DNA from: a bacterium
GTDB taxonomy: Bacteria > 4484-113 > JAFGCY01
DNA: 64,000 nucleotides
NCBI GenBank assembly: GCA_016932385.1
Contig: JAFGCY010000100.1
Coordinates: 18,595 to 82,594 of the forward strand
Reading direction: 5' to 3'
Positions within the stretch are counted from its first letter, which is position 1. Each line of letters begins with the position of its first letter. The translations under genes were made by a program, and so were the position numbers. This document shows, piece by piece, positions 26,432 to 34,388 of the stretch. Below the pieces are notes generated by a model. The model made no database searches. It saw only the letters and a program-made list of their open reading frames with translations, and was not told the origin of the DNA.

Positions 26432-28065
26432 GGCCGTTCCCGCCCCGGCCGGGCCGCCGGCTCGAAGCTGAGCCGGCCCAGCCGCTCCAGTGCCAGGAAC
26501 GAATTGATATGCACGCGCCCGCGATAGAGCTTCAAGAACAGCTCACGCGGGATCATGCCGTGCCAGGCCAACGGATGCGTGGCGTACTGCGCCCGCGCGC
26601 GGACGGCGTTGTAGACGGCCGCCACCGGCGGGATGCGCTCGCCGACGCCGCGCAGCCAGGCCGCGCTGCGCTGCAGCGTGGTGCGCCGCCGCGGGTCCGG
26701 CGGCGGCACGTACTCCGCGCCGGTGATCCGCGCCTGCATTCGCGCGATGTGCGTACGGGCGAAGCGCCGCTCGGCGCGGTAGGCTGGCGCCACGTGTGTC
26801 CAGAAGTCCACGAATTGCCGGTCCCAGAGCGGCAGCCACCAGTCATAGCCCCAGTGCTCGTAGCAGCGCACGGCGTTGGTGATGAACTTGGCCTGCCGCT
26901 CCTGGATGCCCCAGGCTTCGATCGCCGCCGCGGAATCGCAAAATCCGTCCAGCTCGCCCAGCGCCGCCAGGATGCGTGCGTCGATCAACGGTGCCAGCTC
27001 GTGCCGGCGCTGCGACCAGTCCCAGAGGAAATACGTGTAGTTGTAGATCGCGTCGAGAATCACCTCGCGCCGCGGCGCATTGTTCTGGTAGACCGGCGAG
27101 CTGGGCGGCCGGCGCCGGCTGGCCGGAAAGGCATCGGCGCTGTAGCCGGGGACCAGGAGCGCATCCGCCGGCAGCACCCCGCGGCGTTTCAGTTCCCAGA
27201 CCGCCGGCCAGTCCTGCAGAATCGGCAGCGAGGCCAGGTTGTCCGCCAGCGCGTAATAGGCCCGGCGCTCCTCGCTGTTGAACCAGGTATGCCAGAGCCG
27301 TTCCGTGTAAGGCACGAACTCCCAGGCCAGGCCGAATTCGGCAGCCAGGCGCCGGCTGGCTTCGGCCTCGTGGTTGCCCGCGCGCCCGTAGGAGAAGGCC
27401 AGCACGTTGGCATAGCCGCGCTCCTTGAGCAGCAGCACGATCGAGCGCGAGTCATAGCCGCCGGAGAGCGGCACGGCGATCGTGCGCCCGTCGGCGACGG
27501 CCACCAGCCGGTCGAAGGCGGAGCCGAGTGCCGCGTCCAGCCTGGGCGCCAGTTCCTCCTCGGGGTATTCGCAGCGCTTGTCGCGGCTATAGCGGAACCA
27601 GCGCGCGGTCTCGATCCCGCCATCCCGCGCCGTCAGCGCTTCGCCGGCCTGCAGTTGCTTGATGCGCCGGTCCAGCGTATCCGGCCCGGTGACGTAACCC
27701 GCCAGGGCGTATTCCTGCTCGCAGGCCGGGTCCAGCTCCAGCCCGCCGAACTGCTCGGCGATCCAGGCCGCGTCGTCGCTGAGATAGACCTGCCCGCCAA
27801 CGAGCGCGTAGAACAGCGGCATCGAGCGCGCATGATCGACCGTGGCGTAAATCGCGCCGTCATGCACGACGATGCAGCTGAAGAAGCCGTTGAGTTCCGC
27901 CGCGGCAGCGGCGAACCGCCCGGCGATTGCCGCGTCGCGCAAGTGCTCGCCCAACTGCTGCGTATGCAGCAGCCGGTCGCCGCGGAAGGCCCGTCCGCGC
28001 GTGTGGACGCCGCCGGCCGCGTGCCAGCCAAGCCCGTCGCGCGTGTGGATCTTCGCCGGTGCCAT
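26428..28065 (-). CDS. Asparagine-synthetase-like protein without N-terminal Cys (copy 1 of pair)
   Basis: The start is taken at ATG 28065 (MAPAKIHTRDG); the longer frame upstream runs into repeat DNA. 545 residues. NGFFSCIVVHDGAIYAT, DHARSMPLFYAL and VYLSDDAAWIAEQ outline the glutaminase-like domain, again without a Cys at residue 2. VPLSGGYDSRSIVLLL near residue 199 is a good PP-loop for ATP. FITNAVRCYEHWGYDWWLP and HPLAWHGMIP match the downstream paralogue. The two copies look like an old tandem duplication and may act together. The product probably amidates or condenses a carboxylated sugar of the polysaccharide; this is inference from context. Confidence 0.75.
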   Translation of the reverse strand: MAPAKIHTRDGLGWHAAGGVHTRGRAFRGDRLLHTQQLGEHLRDAAIAGRFAAAAAELNGFFSCIVVHDGAIYATVDHARSMPLFYALVGGQVYLSDDAAWIAEQFGGLELDPACEQEYALAGYVTGPDTLDRRIKQLQAGEALTARDGGIETARWFRYSRDKRCEYPEEELAPRLDAALGSAFDRLVAVADGRTIAVPLSGGYDSRSIVLLLKERGYANVLAFSYGRAGNHEAEASRRLAAEFGLAWEFVPYTERLWHTWFNSEERRAYYALADNLASLPILQDWPAVWELKRRGVLPADALLVPGYSADAFPASRRRPPSSPVYQNNAPRREVILDAIYNYTYFLWDWSQRRHELAPLIDARILAALGELDGFCDSAAAIEAWGIQERQAKFITNAVRCYEHWGYDWWLPLWDRQFVDFWTHVAPAYRAERRFARTHIARMQARITGAEYVPPPDPRRRTTLQRSAAWLRGVGERIPPVAAVYNAVRARAQYATHPLAWHGMIPRELFLKLYRGRVHINSFLALERLGRLSFEPAARPGRERP

Positions 28066-28559
28066 GAGTGGAGTAGATGATACATGCTGCGAGGGAAGCT
28101 TAAGCGATAAGCGTAAGCGTAAGCTCGGTAGGGCGGCCGTCGCGGCTGCCATCCCCGGGCCGCCAAGATGGCGGCGCTCCAGTAGAGCAACCCCCCGTGC
28201 TTGCGGATACTGGTGAAAGTAGAAAGTAAAAGTAGAAAGTTCTCACCAGGCTAAACCTCGATGGTGTGGGGAGGATTTCGGTTGAAGTTGATTCTTCACT
28301 TTGACTTTCCACTTTCCACTTTGACTTGTTGATTTGGGTGCAGCAGTAGACAGGCAGCGCGCAACCCCGCCTTGGCGGGGTTGCGCTGCTGAGGTAGCGT
28401 AAGCCCCCGTGCTTGCGGGCAAGAGAGGCATGAGGAAATGGGATATTGAGACTGCTATAATCAGCTGGGGATAGTGCACTCCGTCCTGCGAAATCGCCAA
28501 CCATGTCGAGTCTGGCCATACGATCGAAACTGTTACTACAAGCAAGTGGAGTGTGAAAC
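28066..28559. repeat. 494-bp non-coding repeat-rich region right of the polysaccharide locus
   Basis: No gene is visible. The region has GCGTAAGCGTAAGC units (~28095-28115), a GCCAAGATGGCGGCGCTCC motif related to ~12078, two copies of CCCCCGTGCTTGCGG (28192-28206 and 28404-28418), CTTTCCACTTT-type simple repeats (~28212-28326), and a perfect 13-bp hairpin with a TT loop (28359-28371 with 28374-28386). These are the same motif families as at 11575-12419. A -10 element for the next gene lies at its right end. Confidence 0.7.
28453..28461 (+). promoter_or_regulatory. Extended -10 (TGCTATAAT) before the membrane protein gene
   Basis: TGC followed by TATAAT at 28456-28461 gives an extended -10, about 100 nt before the GTG at 28560. 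No -35 hexamer is seen at the right distance. Confidence 0.5.
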
Positions 28560-31124
28560 GTGTCAGGTTTGCCGCCGGAGTTTCGGTGGGCCGAACAGCA
28601 CCGTTGTGAACTGAACCGGCAGCTGCAGTGGCGGGCGTTAACACCCGAGCAATACGCCACCGCTCTGCATGCACTGCGCGTGGTCGACCGGCGGGGTCTC
28701 ACCTGGCAACCCGATCCCGCTTCGCCGGGCTGGCTGTGCTGGGACGGGACGCGGTGGCAAAGCTCCGATCCGGCTGGGCAGCAGCAGGCAGCCGCCGGCT
28801 ACACGCACGAACCGCCCGGCCGGCGCCGGCGGTCCCGTGGGCTGCTCGCGGTGGCCTGTCGCGGCAGCCGCGGCCGGGTTCCCTTGCGGCAGCGCCCGCG
28901 GCACTGGTGGGATGCGCTGTCGGTCTGGACCGGCATCCTGGCCGGCTTGGGCTGGCTGGCTTACGCGTCGTTCAATCGACTTGCACCGATGCGCGTGTTG
29001 GACTCACTCAGCTCGCTGCAACTCGAGAGCCTGCCGGCGTTGGTGTTGTTGTTACTGCCGGTCCTGCTGTTACTGGCACGCCGCACATTGCTGGCCCGGC
29101 TCAATCTGCTCCTGCTGCGCTTCGACCCGTGGCCGGCCGGCGTCAAAATCATCGTGGCAATCATGAGCTTGTCCGTCACCGTCGCGGCCGGTTGGGCGGC
29201 AATCGGAGTGCTCCAGACCAGCCCGACACTGGCCGCCTGGGCAAACCTGGACCTCGCCACGCCGCTGATACTGGCTGCGATTCCCGCGCTGTTCGTGCTC
29301 TTTCGCCGCGAAACTGACCGGCTGCTGGGGCCCCTGGCGCGCCTGTTGCGCCCCATCCCCCGCTTCATGTTGATCAGCTTGGCGCTGGCGCTGCCGTTGG
29401 TGTTCAGCTACCTGCTCGCCAACGTGATACCGTTCACAGCCGGGGGGCTGCTCAAGTGGAATCTCATCCTCAGCGCGAGCGCGTCTTACCTGTTGCTGCG
29501 CACGCCCGCGGGAAGCCCTCAACGTACGGGCGGCCGGTTGCCGGCGGCCGCCGGCGTCTGGCTGGCGATGGGCGGAATGCTCATCGTCGAGCTGCTGTTC
29601 GACGAGCACACCGCCTGGGCCTATACGTATGACGATTCAACTGCTTTCGACAGCGGCCTCTGCACCTGCAGCGTGGCTCGAGCGCAAGCCGCCGCCGCGG
29701 CGGAGCTGGGCGTGATCGGTACCGCCGGCGGCGAGATCGCCCGCAACCTGTCCGGAGCCGCTCAAACGCCCGAGCCGGCGGATCGCACGCGGCTTCTAAG
29801 CGGCGGCCGCGCGCTGGAGTGGTTGCGCGCCAACGGCTTCCTCGATGGGAACAATCGCTTCACGGCGGCGTTCCAGTCCTGGTACGAGCGGCTGCCCGCG
29901 GATGAGTCGCCGAGTGATCTCAACGGAGTCGCGGGCGTATTCGATCCGGCTGCCGGCACGGTGCCCGGCGCCTTGACGATTGCGGTGACCGACCGGCGTA
30001 CGCCTACCGCGCCTGCTAACCACCTTACTCACTCGGCACCGGTAGTTGTCAGCCCGCCAGCTGCGGCTGAGCAGCTGACACCACCGGAGCCGGAAACCAA
30101 TGCCCCGCCGGTTACCGGTCCGCCGCCACGGCGCGATACCGTACCACCGGTAACCCCAGTGCCACCGCCTGAGGCAACAACACCGCCCGTTGAACCGCCG
30201 CCGCCCGTCCAGCCCGTCCCGCCTCCCGCGCCGCCGCCGCCGCCCGTACACGCCACAGAGCCGGCCGCGCCAATTCCAATCGACAACCAGCCTGATCTAG
30301 ACGATCTCAACCTGTTAGCCGGTCTGCAATCAACCCAGGCGGACCTGATCCGCTGCGCCGGTTACGGCGGGGGCGTTTCGCTGGGCGACATTTCGCGCTG
30401 GCTCCACAAACAAGGCGACCGGATTCGCGCTCCGTTTGAATGGATCGCCGACTGGTATAAAAACGATTGGCTGAAAACCTGCGAACAGACGCAAATCACC
30501 GAAAAACACCGCCTGCCGGAACGCATCGTCAAGCACGGGCTGTACGACACATCGCGCGAATCGTTGCTGCAACAGGGCGTCCGGCAGTCTATAATCAACG
30601 CCGGTGTCAAGCCCGAAGTCGCCGACGAAGTGCTGAAGCGGGTTGAGGCGGAAGGCGCGGAGGATGCGCAGATGGCGCGGCTGGCCACCAAGCTGCTGCG
30701 TTCGGTCCGGGCCCTGCACCAGGGCGCCCAGGCGGGGGTGGAAGGCGGATTGAGCTCGGGAGCGGCCGCCGCGGGTCACGACGTCATCGGTCCGGATCCC
30801 ACCGCGATCGTCGAACGGATGGCCCTGGCCCAGCAGTCCAATTACCAACACGCGGTCGACCGCTGGCGCGACACCCAGGATACCGCCCGTTGGGTGCAAA
30901 CGGGCGCGGGGGTCACCAGCCCGCAGTCGACACAGGATGTCGACAGGCTGCTAAGCGACCTGCGCCAGGATCAACGGCTGCTCAAGAAGCAGCTCGGTTA
31001 TGACATGGACAGGATGCGTGACAGCGCGGACATGCGGCAGATGTGGCGCGAGGAGCAGGCGCTCAAGGATCTGCGCCGCGAATGCGCCGACCTGAACGTG
31101 CTGCGCCGCGCGCGCGGCAGATAG
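28560..31124 (+). CDS. Multi-pass membrane protein with Trp-rich N-terminal motif and Pro-rich linker; unknown function
   Basis: The start is GTG 28560, eight bases after GGAG. 854 residues. Near residue 50 is PASPGWLCWDGTRWQSSDP, a DUF2510-like tryptophan motif. Residues ~120-350 hold six or seven membrane helices. Residues ~490-570 are a Pro/Val-rich linker, and residues ~600-850 are soluble and helical (RLPERIVKHGLYDTSRESLL; long heptad-like stretch near the C terminus). I recognise no enzyme motif. The zinc-ribbon gene 20 nt downstream has a related motif (DRWTYAPASGSWF), so the two probably work together, perhaps as a membrane-anchored sensor or scaffold. Confidence 0.7.
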   Translation: MSGLPPEFRWAEQHRCELNRQLQWRALTPEQYATALHALRVVDRRGLTWQPDPASPGWLCWDGTRWQSSDPAGQQQAAAGYTHEPPGRRRRSRGLLAVACRGSRGRVPLRQRPRHWWDALSVWTGILAGLGWLAYASFNRLAPMRVLDSLSSLQLESLPALVLLLLPVLLLLARRTLLARLNLLLLRFDPWPAGVKIIVAIMSLSVTVAAGWAAIGVLQTSPTLAAWANLDLATPLILAAIPALFVLFRRETDRLLGPLARLLRPIPRFMLISLALALPLVFSYLLANVIPFTAGGLLKWNLILSASASYLLLRTPAGSPQRTGGRLPAAAGVWLAMGGMLIVELLFDEHTAWAYTYDDSTAFDSGLCTCSVARAQAAAAAELGVIGTAGGEIARNLSGAAQTPEPADRTRLLSGGRALEWLRANGFLDGNNRFTAAFQSWYERLPADESPSDLNGVAGVFDPAAGTVPGALTIAVTDRRTPTAPANHLTHSAPVVVSPPAAAEQLTPPEPETNAPPVTGPPPRRDTVPPVTPVPPPEATTPPVEPPPPVQPVPPPAPPPPPVHATEPAAPIPIDNQPDLDDLNLLAGLQSTQADLIRCAGYGGGVSLGDISRWLHKQGDRIRAPFEWIADWYKNDWLKTCEQTQITEKHRLPERIVKHGLYDTSRESLLQQGVRQSIINAGVKPEVADEVLKRVEAEGAEDAQMARLATKLLRSVRALHQGAQAGVEGGLSSGAAAAGHDVIGPDPTAIVERMALAQQSNYQHAVDRWRDTQDTARWVQTGAGVTSPQSTQDVDRLLSDLRQDQRLLKKQLGYDMDRMRDSADMRQMWREEQALKDLRRECADLNVLRRARGR

Positions 31125-31144
31125 CCCGAAGTATAGGAGCAGGC

Positions 31145-31723
31145 ATGCCAGCGGAGCTCGAAAACAACCAGTCTGATCAAGCGCTCCGGCAGCTGGCCGC
31201 GGCGGTCCTGGCCCAGCGCGAGTACAGCCTGCTGCTGACGCTGCTCAGGCAGCAAGCCGCGGCGGGGGAGTTGGCGGAAGCCGATTTCGCCGTGCTGCTG
31301 TATCGCCTGGTGGCCGAGGACCTGGCCGGCGACCGCTGGACCTACGCGCCGGCCAGCGGCAGCTGGTTCAAGGTAACCGAGGATGAATGGGCCGAAGGCG
31401 AACCCCGGGGACCGTTGCTGGTCGTCCTGCCGACGGGCTGCGCGGAACTCCTGTCAGGCTTGACGGCGCGTCTCGGCGCAATCGAAGCCGAAGTCCGCGC
31501 CCAGCATTACCAGGCCAGCCACAGTGGCGTCACGGCGCCCGCCGCGCAAGCACCGGCGTTTTGCCAACGCTGCGGCAGCCGCCTGTCTGCGACTCTGAAG
31601 TTCTGCACGCAATGCGGCGCCGCTGCCAAGCCACCCGCCGCCCAGCCGTGCCCGCGCTGCGGGACACCCGTGGATCCCGGGACAGCCTACTGCGGAGCCT
31701 GCGGCATGCACCTACGCGATTGA
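31145..31723 (+). CDS. Small protein with C-terminal double zinc ribbon
   Basis: ATG 31145 follows AGGAGCAGGC. 192 residues. The first ~100 residues are helical with a Trp motif (WTYAPASGSWFKVTEDEW) like that of the upstream membrane protein. The C-terminal ~55 residues contain four CxxC knuckles (FCQRCGSRL, FCTQCGAA, PCPRCGTP, YCGACGMHL), which pair into two zinc ribbons of the double-zinc-ribbon type. No membrane segment is present. Such domains usually bind nucleic acid or protein. It is probably co-transcribed with the upstream gene. Confidence 0.75.
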   Translation: MPAELENNQSDQALRQLAAAVLAQREYSLLLTLLRQQAAAGELAEADFAVLLYRLVAEDLAGDRWTYAPASGSWFKVTEDEWAEGEPRGPLLVVLPTGCAELLSGLTARLGAIEAEVRAQHYQASHSGVTAPAAQAPAFCQRCGSRLSATLKFCTQCGAAAKPPAAQPCPRCGTPVDPGTAYCGACGMHLRD

Positions 31724-31769
31724 GTTCGGCCGTCGCGGCTGCGGGCTTACGCTTAAGCTGGGTGTTTAC

Positions 31770-31842
31770 TGGGCCCGGCAGGATTCGAACCTGCGACCAA
31801 ATGATTATGAGTCATCTGCTCTAACCGCTGAGCTACGGGCCC
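31770..31842 (-). tRNA. tRNA with CAU anticodon, probably tRNA-Ile2
   Basis: Read on the minus strand the sequence folds as a full cloverleaf: 7-bp acceptor GGGCCCG/CGGGCCC, a D arm with TAGCTCAG, anticodon loop CTCATAA, the GGTTCGAATCC T arm and discriminator A. The 3' CCA is not encoded. The anticodon is CAU. The TTGGTCGC variable region matches known tRNA-Ile2 genes (in which C34 is changed to lysidine by TilS) better than elongator tRNA-Met, but Met is not excluded. Confidence 0.93.
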
Positions 31843-31913
31843 ATGTCCTCCGATTGTAACCGTGGCCTAGACACACGGTCAACGCTTGCCTGCCAAGCCG
31901 GCGCCTGACCGCG

Positions 31914-32504
31914 CTAGCCTTCTCCCGCCCCGCTGCCGAGGTCAGCGCCGTCGCCACCGCCGTCCGCGCCGGTGTCGCCCGGGCCATCGGCTTCAGTTCC
32001 GGCTTCGCCGCCTTCACCCTCGCCGTCGCCTCCTGCAGCGGTCCCGGCGGCCGCGGCCTTGATCGCTTCAACGTCCGGCGGGGCCAGTGTCGCCGGGAAC
32101 AGCCCGTAGGCGTTGACCTCCTTGTCGCTGCCGAGGTAGACGCACCACCTTCGCCCGGCCTTGACCCAGCGCACCGGCTCCAGTCCGGCCAGCACCGGTC
32201 CCAGCGCGGGATCGGCCACCGTATAGGCGAACTCATCCTGCTGGGTGATGTAGATGCTTTCGCCGGCGATCTCCGGATAACGGTCGCTGGACTTCTTGGC
32301 TTTCAGCGCCGCGTCGTAGTCCTTGAGCGTGCCGGCCGTTTTCAGCAGCTGGCGGTAGGCCGGCGTGTTAAACGAGCTGAACGCCTTATGCGGCCGGCGG
32401 CCGATCAGCGTGTTGTAGTAATCCACGGCGCGGTTTTCCAGCGATTGCTCGATCACACCGCAGCCGGCAATCAACAACACCAGTACTAGGGGTAACAAGC
32501 GCAT
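31914..32504 (-). CDS. Small lipoprotein with acidic Gly-rich tail; unknown function
   Basis: 196 residues. MRLLPLVLVLLIAGCG is a signal peptide with a lipobox (IAGC, Cys15). Residues ~20-145 form a small alpha/beta domain of NTF2-like character (VDYYNTLIGRRPHKAFSSF ... FAYTVADPALGPVLAGLEP), a guess from pattern only. The last ~50 residues are Gly, Glu and Asp rich and probably disordered. There is no Shine-Dalgarno; TATAAT lies 5 nt upstream of the ATG, so the mRNA is probably leaderless. It lies just downstream of the LpxL-like gene but has its own promoter. Confidence 0.75.
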   Translation of the reverse strand: MRLLPLVLVLLIAGCGVIEQSLENRAVDYYNTLIGRRPHKAFSSFNTPAYRQLLKTAGTLKDYDAALKAKKSSDRYPEIAGESIYITQQDEFAYTVADPALGPVLAGLEPVRWVKAGRRWCVYLGSDKEVNAYGLFPATLAPPDVEAIKAAAAGTAAGGDGEGEGGEAGTEADGPGDTGADGGGDGADLGSGAGEG

Positions 32505-32509
32505 ACTTG

Positions 32510-32515
32510 ATTATA
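32510..32515 (-). promoter_or_regulatory. -10 box of a predicted leaderless transcript
   Basis: Minus-strand TATAAT is separated from the ATG at 32504 by only 5 nt, so transcription would begin at or next to the start codon. Confidence 0.6.
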
Positions 32516-32544
32516 TCCACAAGCGCCGCCGCGCGCGCAACAGC

Positions 32545-33480
32545 TCAGTACAACCAGGCTTCGCCCTGGGGCCGCGTCTTGAAGCGCTTGTGCCCCAGCA
32601 GCCACTGGCTGGGATCCTCGGCGATCACGTCGACGTAGGCCTGGTTGATCCGCTCCAGCAGCTCGACCTGCGCCGCCTCGGGATCCGCCGGCAAGCCCGA
32701 GGTATCGAGCGGCGGACGGATGATGAAGCGATGCCGGCCGGGCGCCAAGCGCCGCGTGTGGACCACTAAAAGCGGGCAGTCGAACTTCAGCGCCAGCACC
32801 GCCGGTCCGGCCACCGTGCTGGCGGGAATGCCGGCGAACCGGGCGAACGTGCCGGTGGTACCGCCGTTCTGATCGGCGAGAAGCCCCAGCACGTTGTTCT
32901 CTTTGAGTGCCCTGAGCAGCGCGCTGTTCAGCCGCTTGCCGCTGTAGATGTTTTTCATGCCGTACTTGGCTCGCCAGGGAAAGGCCAACCGCGTGAAGAA
33001 CTCGTCGCTTTGCGGCTTGCCGACGGCGTAGAGCTGGTGGATGTGCGTCGTGATGTACGCGCCGGCCAGATCCCAGTTCCCGTAATGCATCGCCAGGCCG
33101 ATCGCGCCGCGGCCCTGCTCCAGGGCCTTTTTCAGGTACTCGACGCCCTCGGTCTCGACGACCATCGCCAGCCCCTCGTCCACCGGGCGCGTGCCCATCC
33201 GCACGAACTCGATCACATACCACCCGAGGTGCCGGGCCGCGTCAAGCCCGATCGCCAACCGTTTAGCCGGTGTGTAGCGCTCGCCGAAGACCAGCTCCAG
33301 GTTGCGCGTCGCGGTGTGCCGCCACTGCGGATTGAGGCGCCAGATGAACGCGGCCAGGCCCGCGCCGAAGCCGTAGGCCGCGTTGGCCGGCAGCAGCCGC
33401 ACGATGCCGAGCAGCAGCAGTGCCGCCGCTCGAAGCGGCAGGTTGCGCAATGTGTAAACCCATTGGGGCACGGTGAGCAT
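32545..33480 (-). CDS. LpxL/HtrB-family lipid A acyltransferase
   Basis: 311 residues from ATG 33480; the upstream in-frame extension is implausible. The catalytic HX4D motif is present as HYGNWD (His132, Asp137), followed by KRLNSALLRAL and LLADQNGGTTG, all typical of late acyltransferases of lipid A. An N-terminal hydrophobic segment (RAAALLLLGIVRLLP) anchors it in the inner membrane. It should transfer an acyl chain to a lipid A precursor, which supports an LPS-type outer membrane. The divergent gene starts 64 bp away. Confidence 0.87.
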   Translation of the reverse strand: MLTVPQWVYTLRNLPLRAAALLLLGIVRLLPANAAYGFGAGLAAFIWRLNPQWRHTATRNLELVFGERYTPAKRLAIGLDAARHLGWYVIEFVRMGTRPVDEGLAMVVETEGVEYLKKALEQGRGAIGLAMHYGNWDLAGAYITTHIHQLYAVGKPQSDEFFTRLAFPWRAKYGMKNIYSGKRLNSALLRALKENNVLGLLADQNGGTTGTFARFAGIPASTVAGPAVLALKFDCPLLVVHTRRLAPGRHRFIIRPPLDTSGLPADPEAAQVELLERINQAYVDVIAEDPSQWLLGHKRFKTRPQGEAWLY

Positions 33481-33530
33481 TGTAGCGAATACCGGCCCTC
33501 GCGCGCACGTGACCGCCACCCCGGCGGCAG

Positions 33531-33538
33531 GCTATACT
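33531..33538 (+). promoter_or_regulatory. -10 element (GCTATACT) of a predicted leaderless transcript
   Basis: TATACT at 33533-33538 is 6 nt before the ATG at 33545, with no Shine-Dalgarno between. This is one of several cases in the window. Confidence 0.6.
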
Positions 33539-33544
33539 GCCCGT

Positions 33545-34282
33545 ATGGCAAACCGGCAGCCCTGGCAGAAGCACCCGCTGACCCAGCTGGCGGCCGTGCT
33601 GTTCGGCATCGTGCCGATCTACGTGCTCGTGACCTGGAGCAACTTCGCCAGCCAGTCCGCGGACGGCTTCGCGATGCCTGACCTGACGGGCACCGTGTTC
33701 AACCTGGTGCTCCTTGTCGGCGGCTTCGGCGGCCTGCTGATCCTGCTGCTGTATTTGCTCTGCGGCCAGCGGCTGGCCGACCTCGACCTCAAGCCCGGCG
33801 CGATCCTGACCGACATCATCGACGGCGGCTGGCTGGCCCTGCTGCTGGTGATCTCGCAGATGGCCTTTTTGCTCTTGATGTCGGCGTACTTCCAGGTCGA
33901 CACGCCCGCGGCCAATGCCGCCATCGCCCACGAGCTGGCCGCCGATCCCCTGCTCAAGCTGATCTGGCTGGGCCCGGTGGTCTGGCTGCAGGCCGGCCTG
34001 TTCGAGGAGTTCACCCGCGTCTTCACGCTCAGCCGTCTCTGGCAGGTCTGGCCCGGCCGCGGCGAGCGCTACCTGGTGCTGATCGGCTCGGCGCTGTTAT
34101 TCGGCCTGGGCCACCTCTACCAGGGGCCGCTGGGCGTCGCCGGCACGGCGCTGATCGGCCTGGTGCTGGGCTGGCACTATCTGGCCCGCGGCCGCGTGAT
34201 CCCGCTGATCATCGGCCACGCGCTCTACGACACGGCCGTGCTCCTGATTATGATCTCCGCGGCGGACAGCGGCCTGCTCTGA
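33545..34282 (+). CDS. CPBP (CAAX/bacteriocin-processing) intramembrane metalloprotease-like protein
   Basis: 245 residues with about six to eight membrane helices. The conserved motifs are in order: LFEEFTRVF (Glu154, Glu155, Arg158), FGLGHLYQG (His190) and GHALYDT (His225, Asp229), which form the metal site of CPBP/ABI proteases. These enzymes cleave within or near membranes; in bacteria the substrates are mostly unknown. A TATACT box 6 nt before the ATG suggests a leaderless mRNA. No Rhodoquinone, bacteriocin or prenylation genes lie nearby to hint at a role. Confidence 0.85.
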   Translation: MANRQPWQKHPLTQLAAVLFGIVPIYVLVTWSNFASQSADGFAMPDLTGTVFNLVLLVGGFGGLLILLLYLLCGQRLADLDLKPGAILTDIIDGGWLALLLVISQMAFLLLMSAYFQVDTPAANAAIAHELAADPLLKLIWLGPVVWLQAGLFEEFTRVFTLSRLWQVWPGRGERYLVLIGSALLFGLGHLYQGPLGVAGTALIGLVLGWHYLARGRVIPLIIGHALYDTAVLLIMISAADSGLL

Positions 34283-34334
34283 CGTGCATAACTTGGATAC
34301 TGTGCACAACCGCCAACAGGTTATTCACCAACAA

Positions 34335-34343
34335 TGCTATAAT
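34335..34343 (+). promoter_or_regulatory. Extended -10 (TGCTATAAT) before the beta-barrel gene
   Basis: TGC-TATAAT at 34335-34343 precedes the start codon at 34389 with GAGGAAGGTGG in between. The string GCTATAATTAATCC is identical to that before the gene at 23526. Confidence 0.6.
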
Positions 34344-34388
34344 TAATCCACGGCGCGGGGCAAATTGCGCCGTTCGAGGAAGGTGGAA

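Noticed and set aside
26509..28080. Plus-strand open frame opposite the asparagine-synthetase-like gene
   Set aside because: The minus-strand product has recognised motifs and a paralogue next to it.
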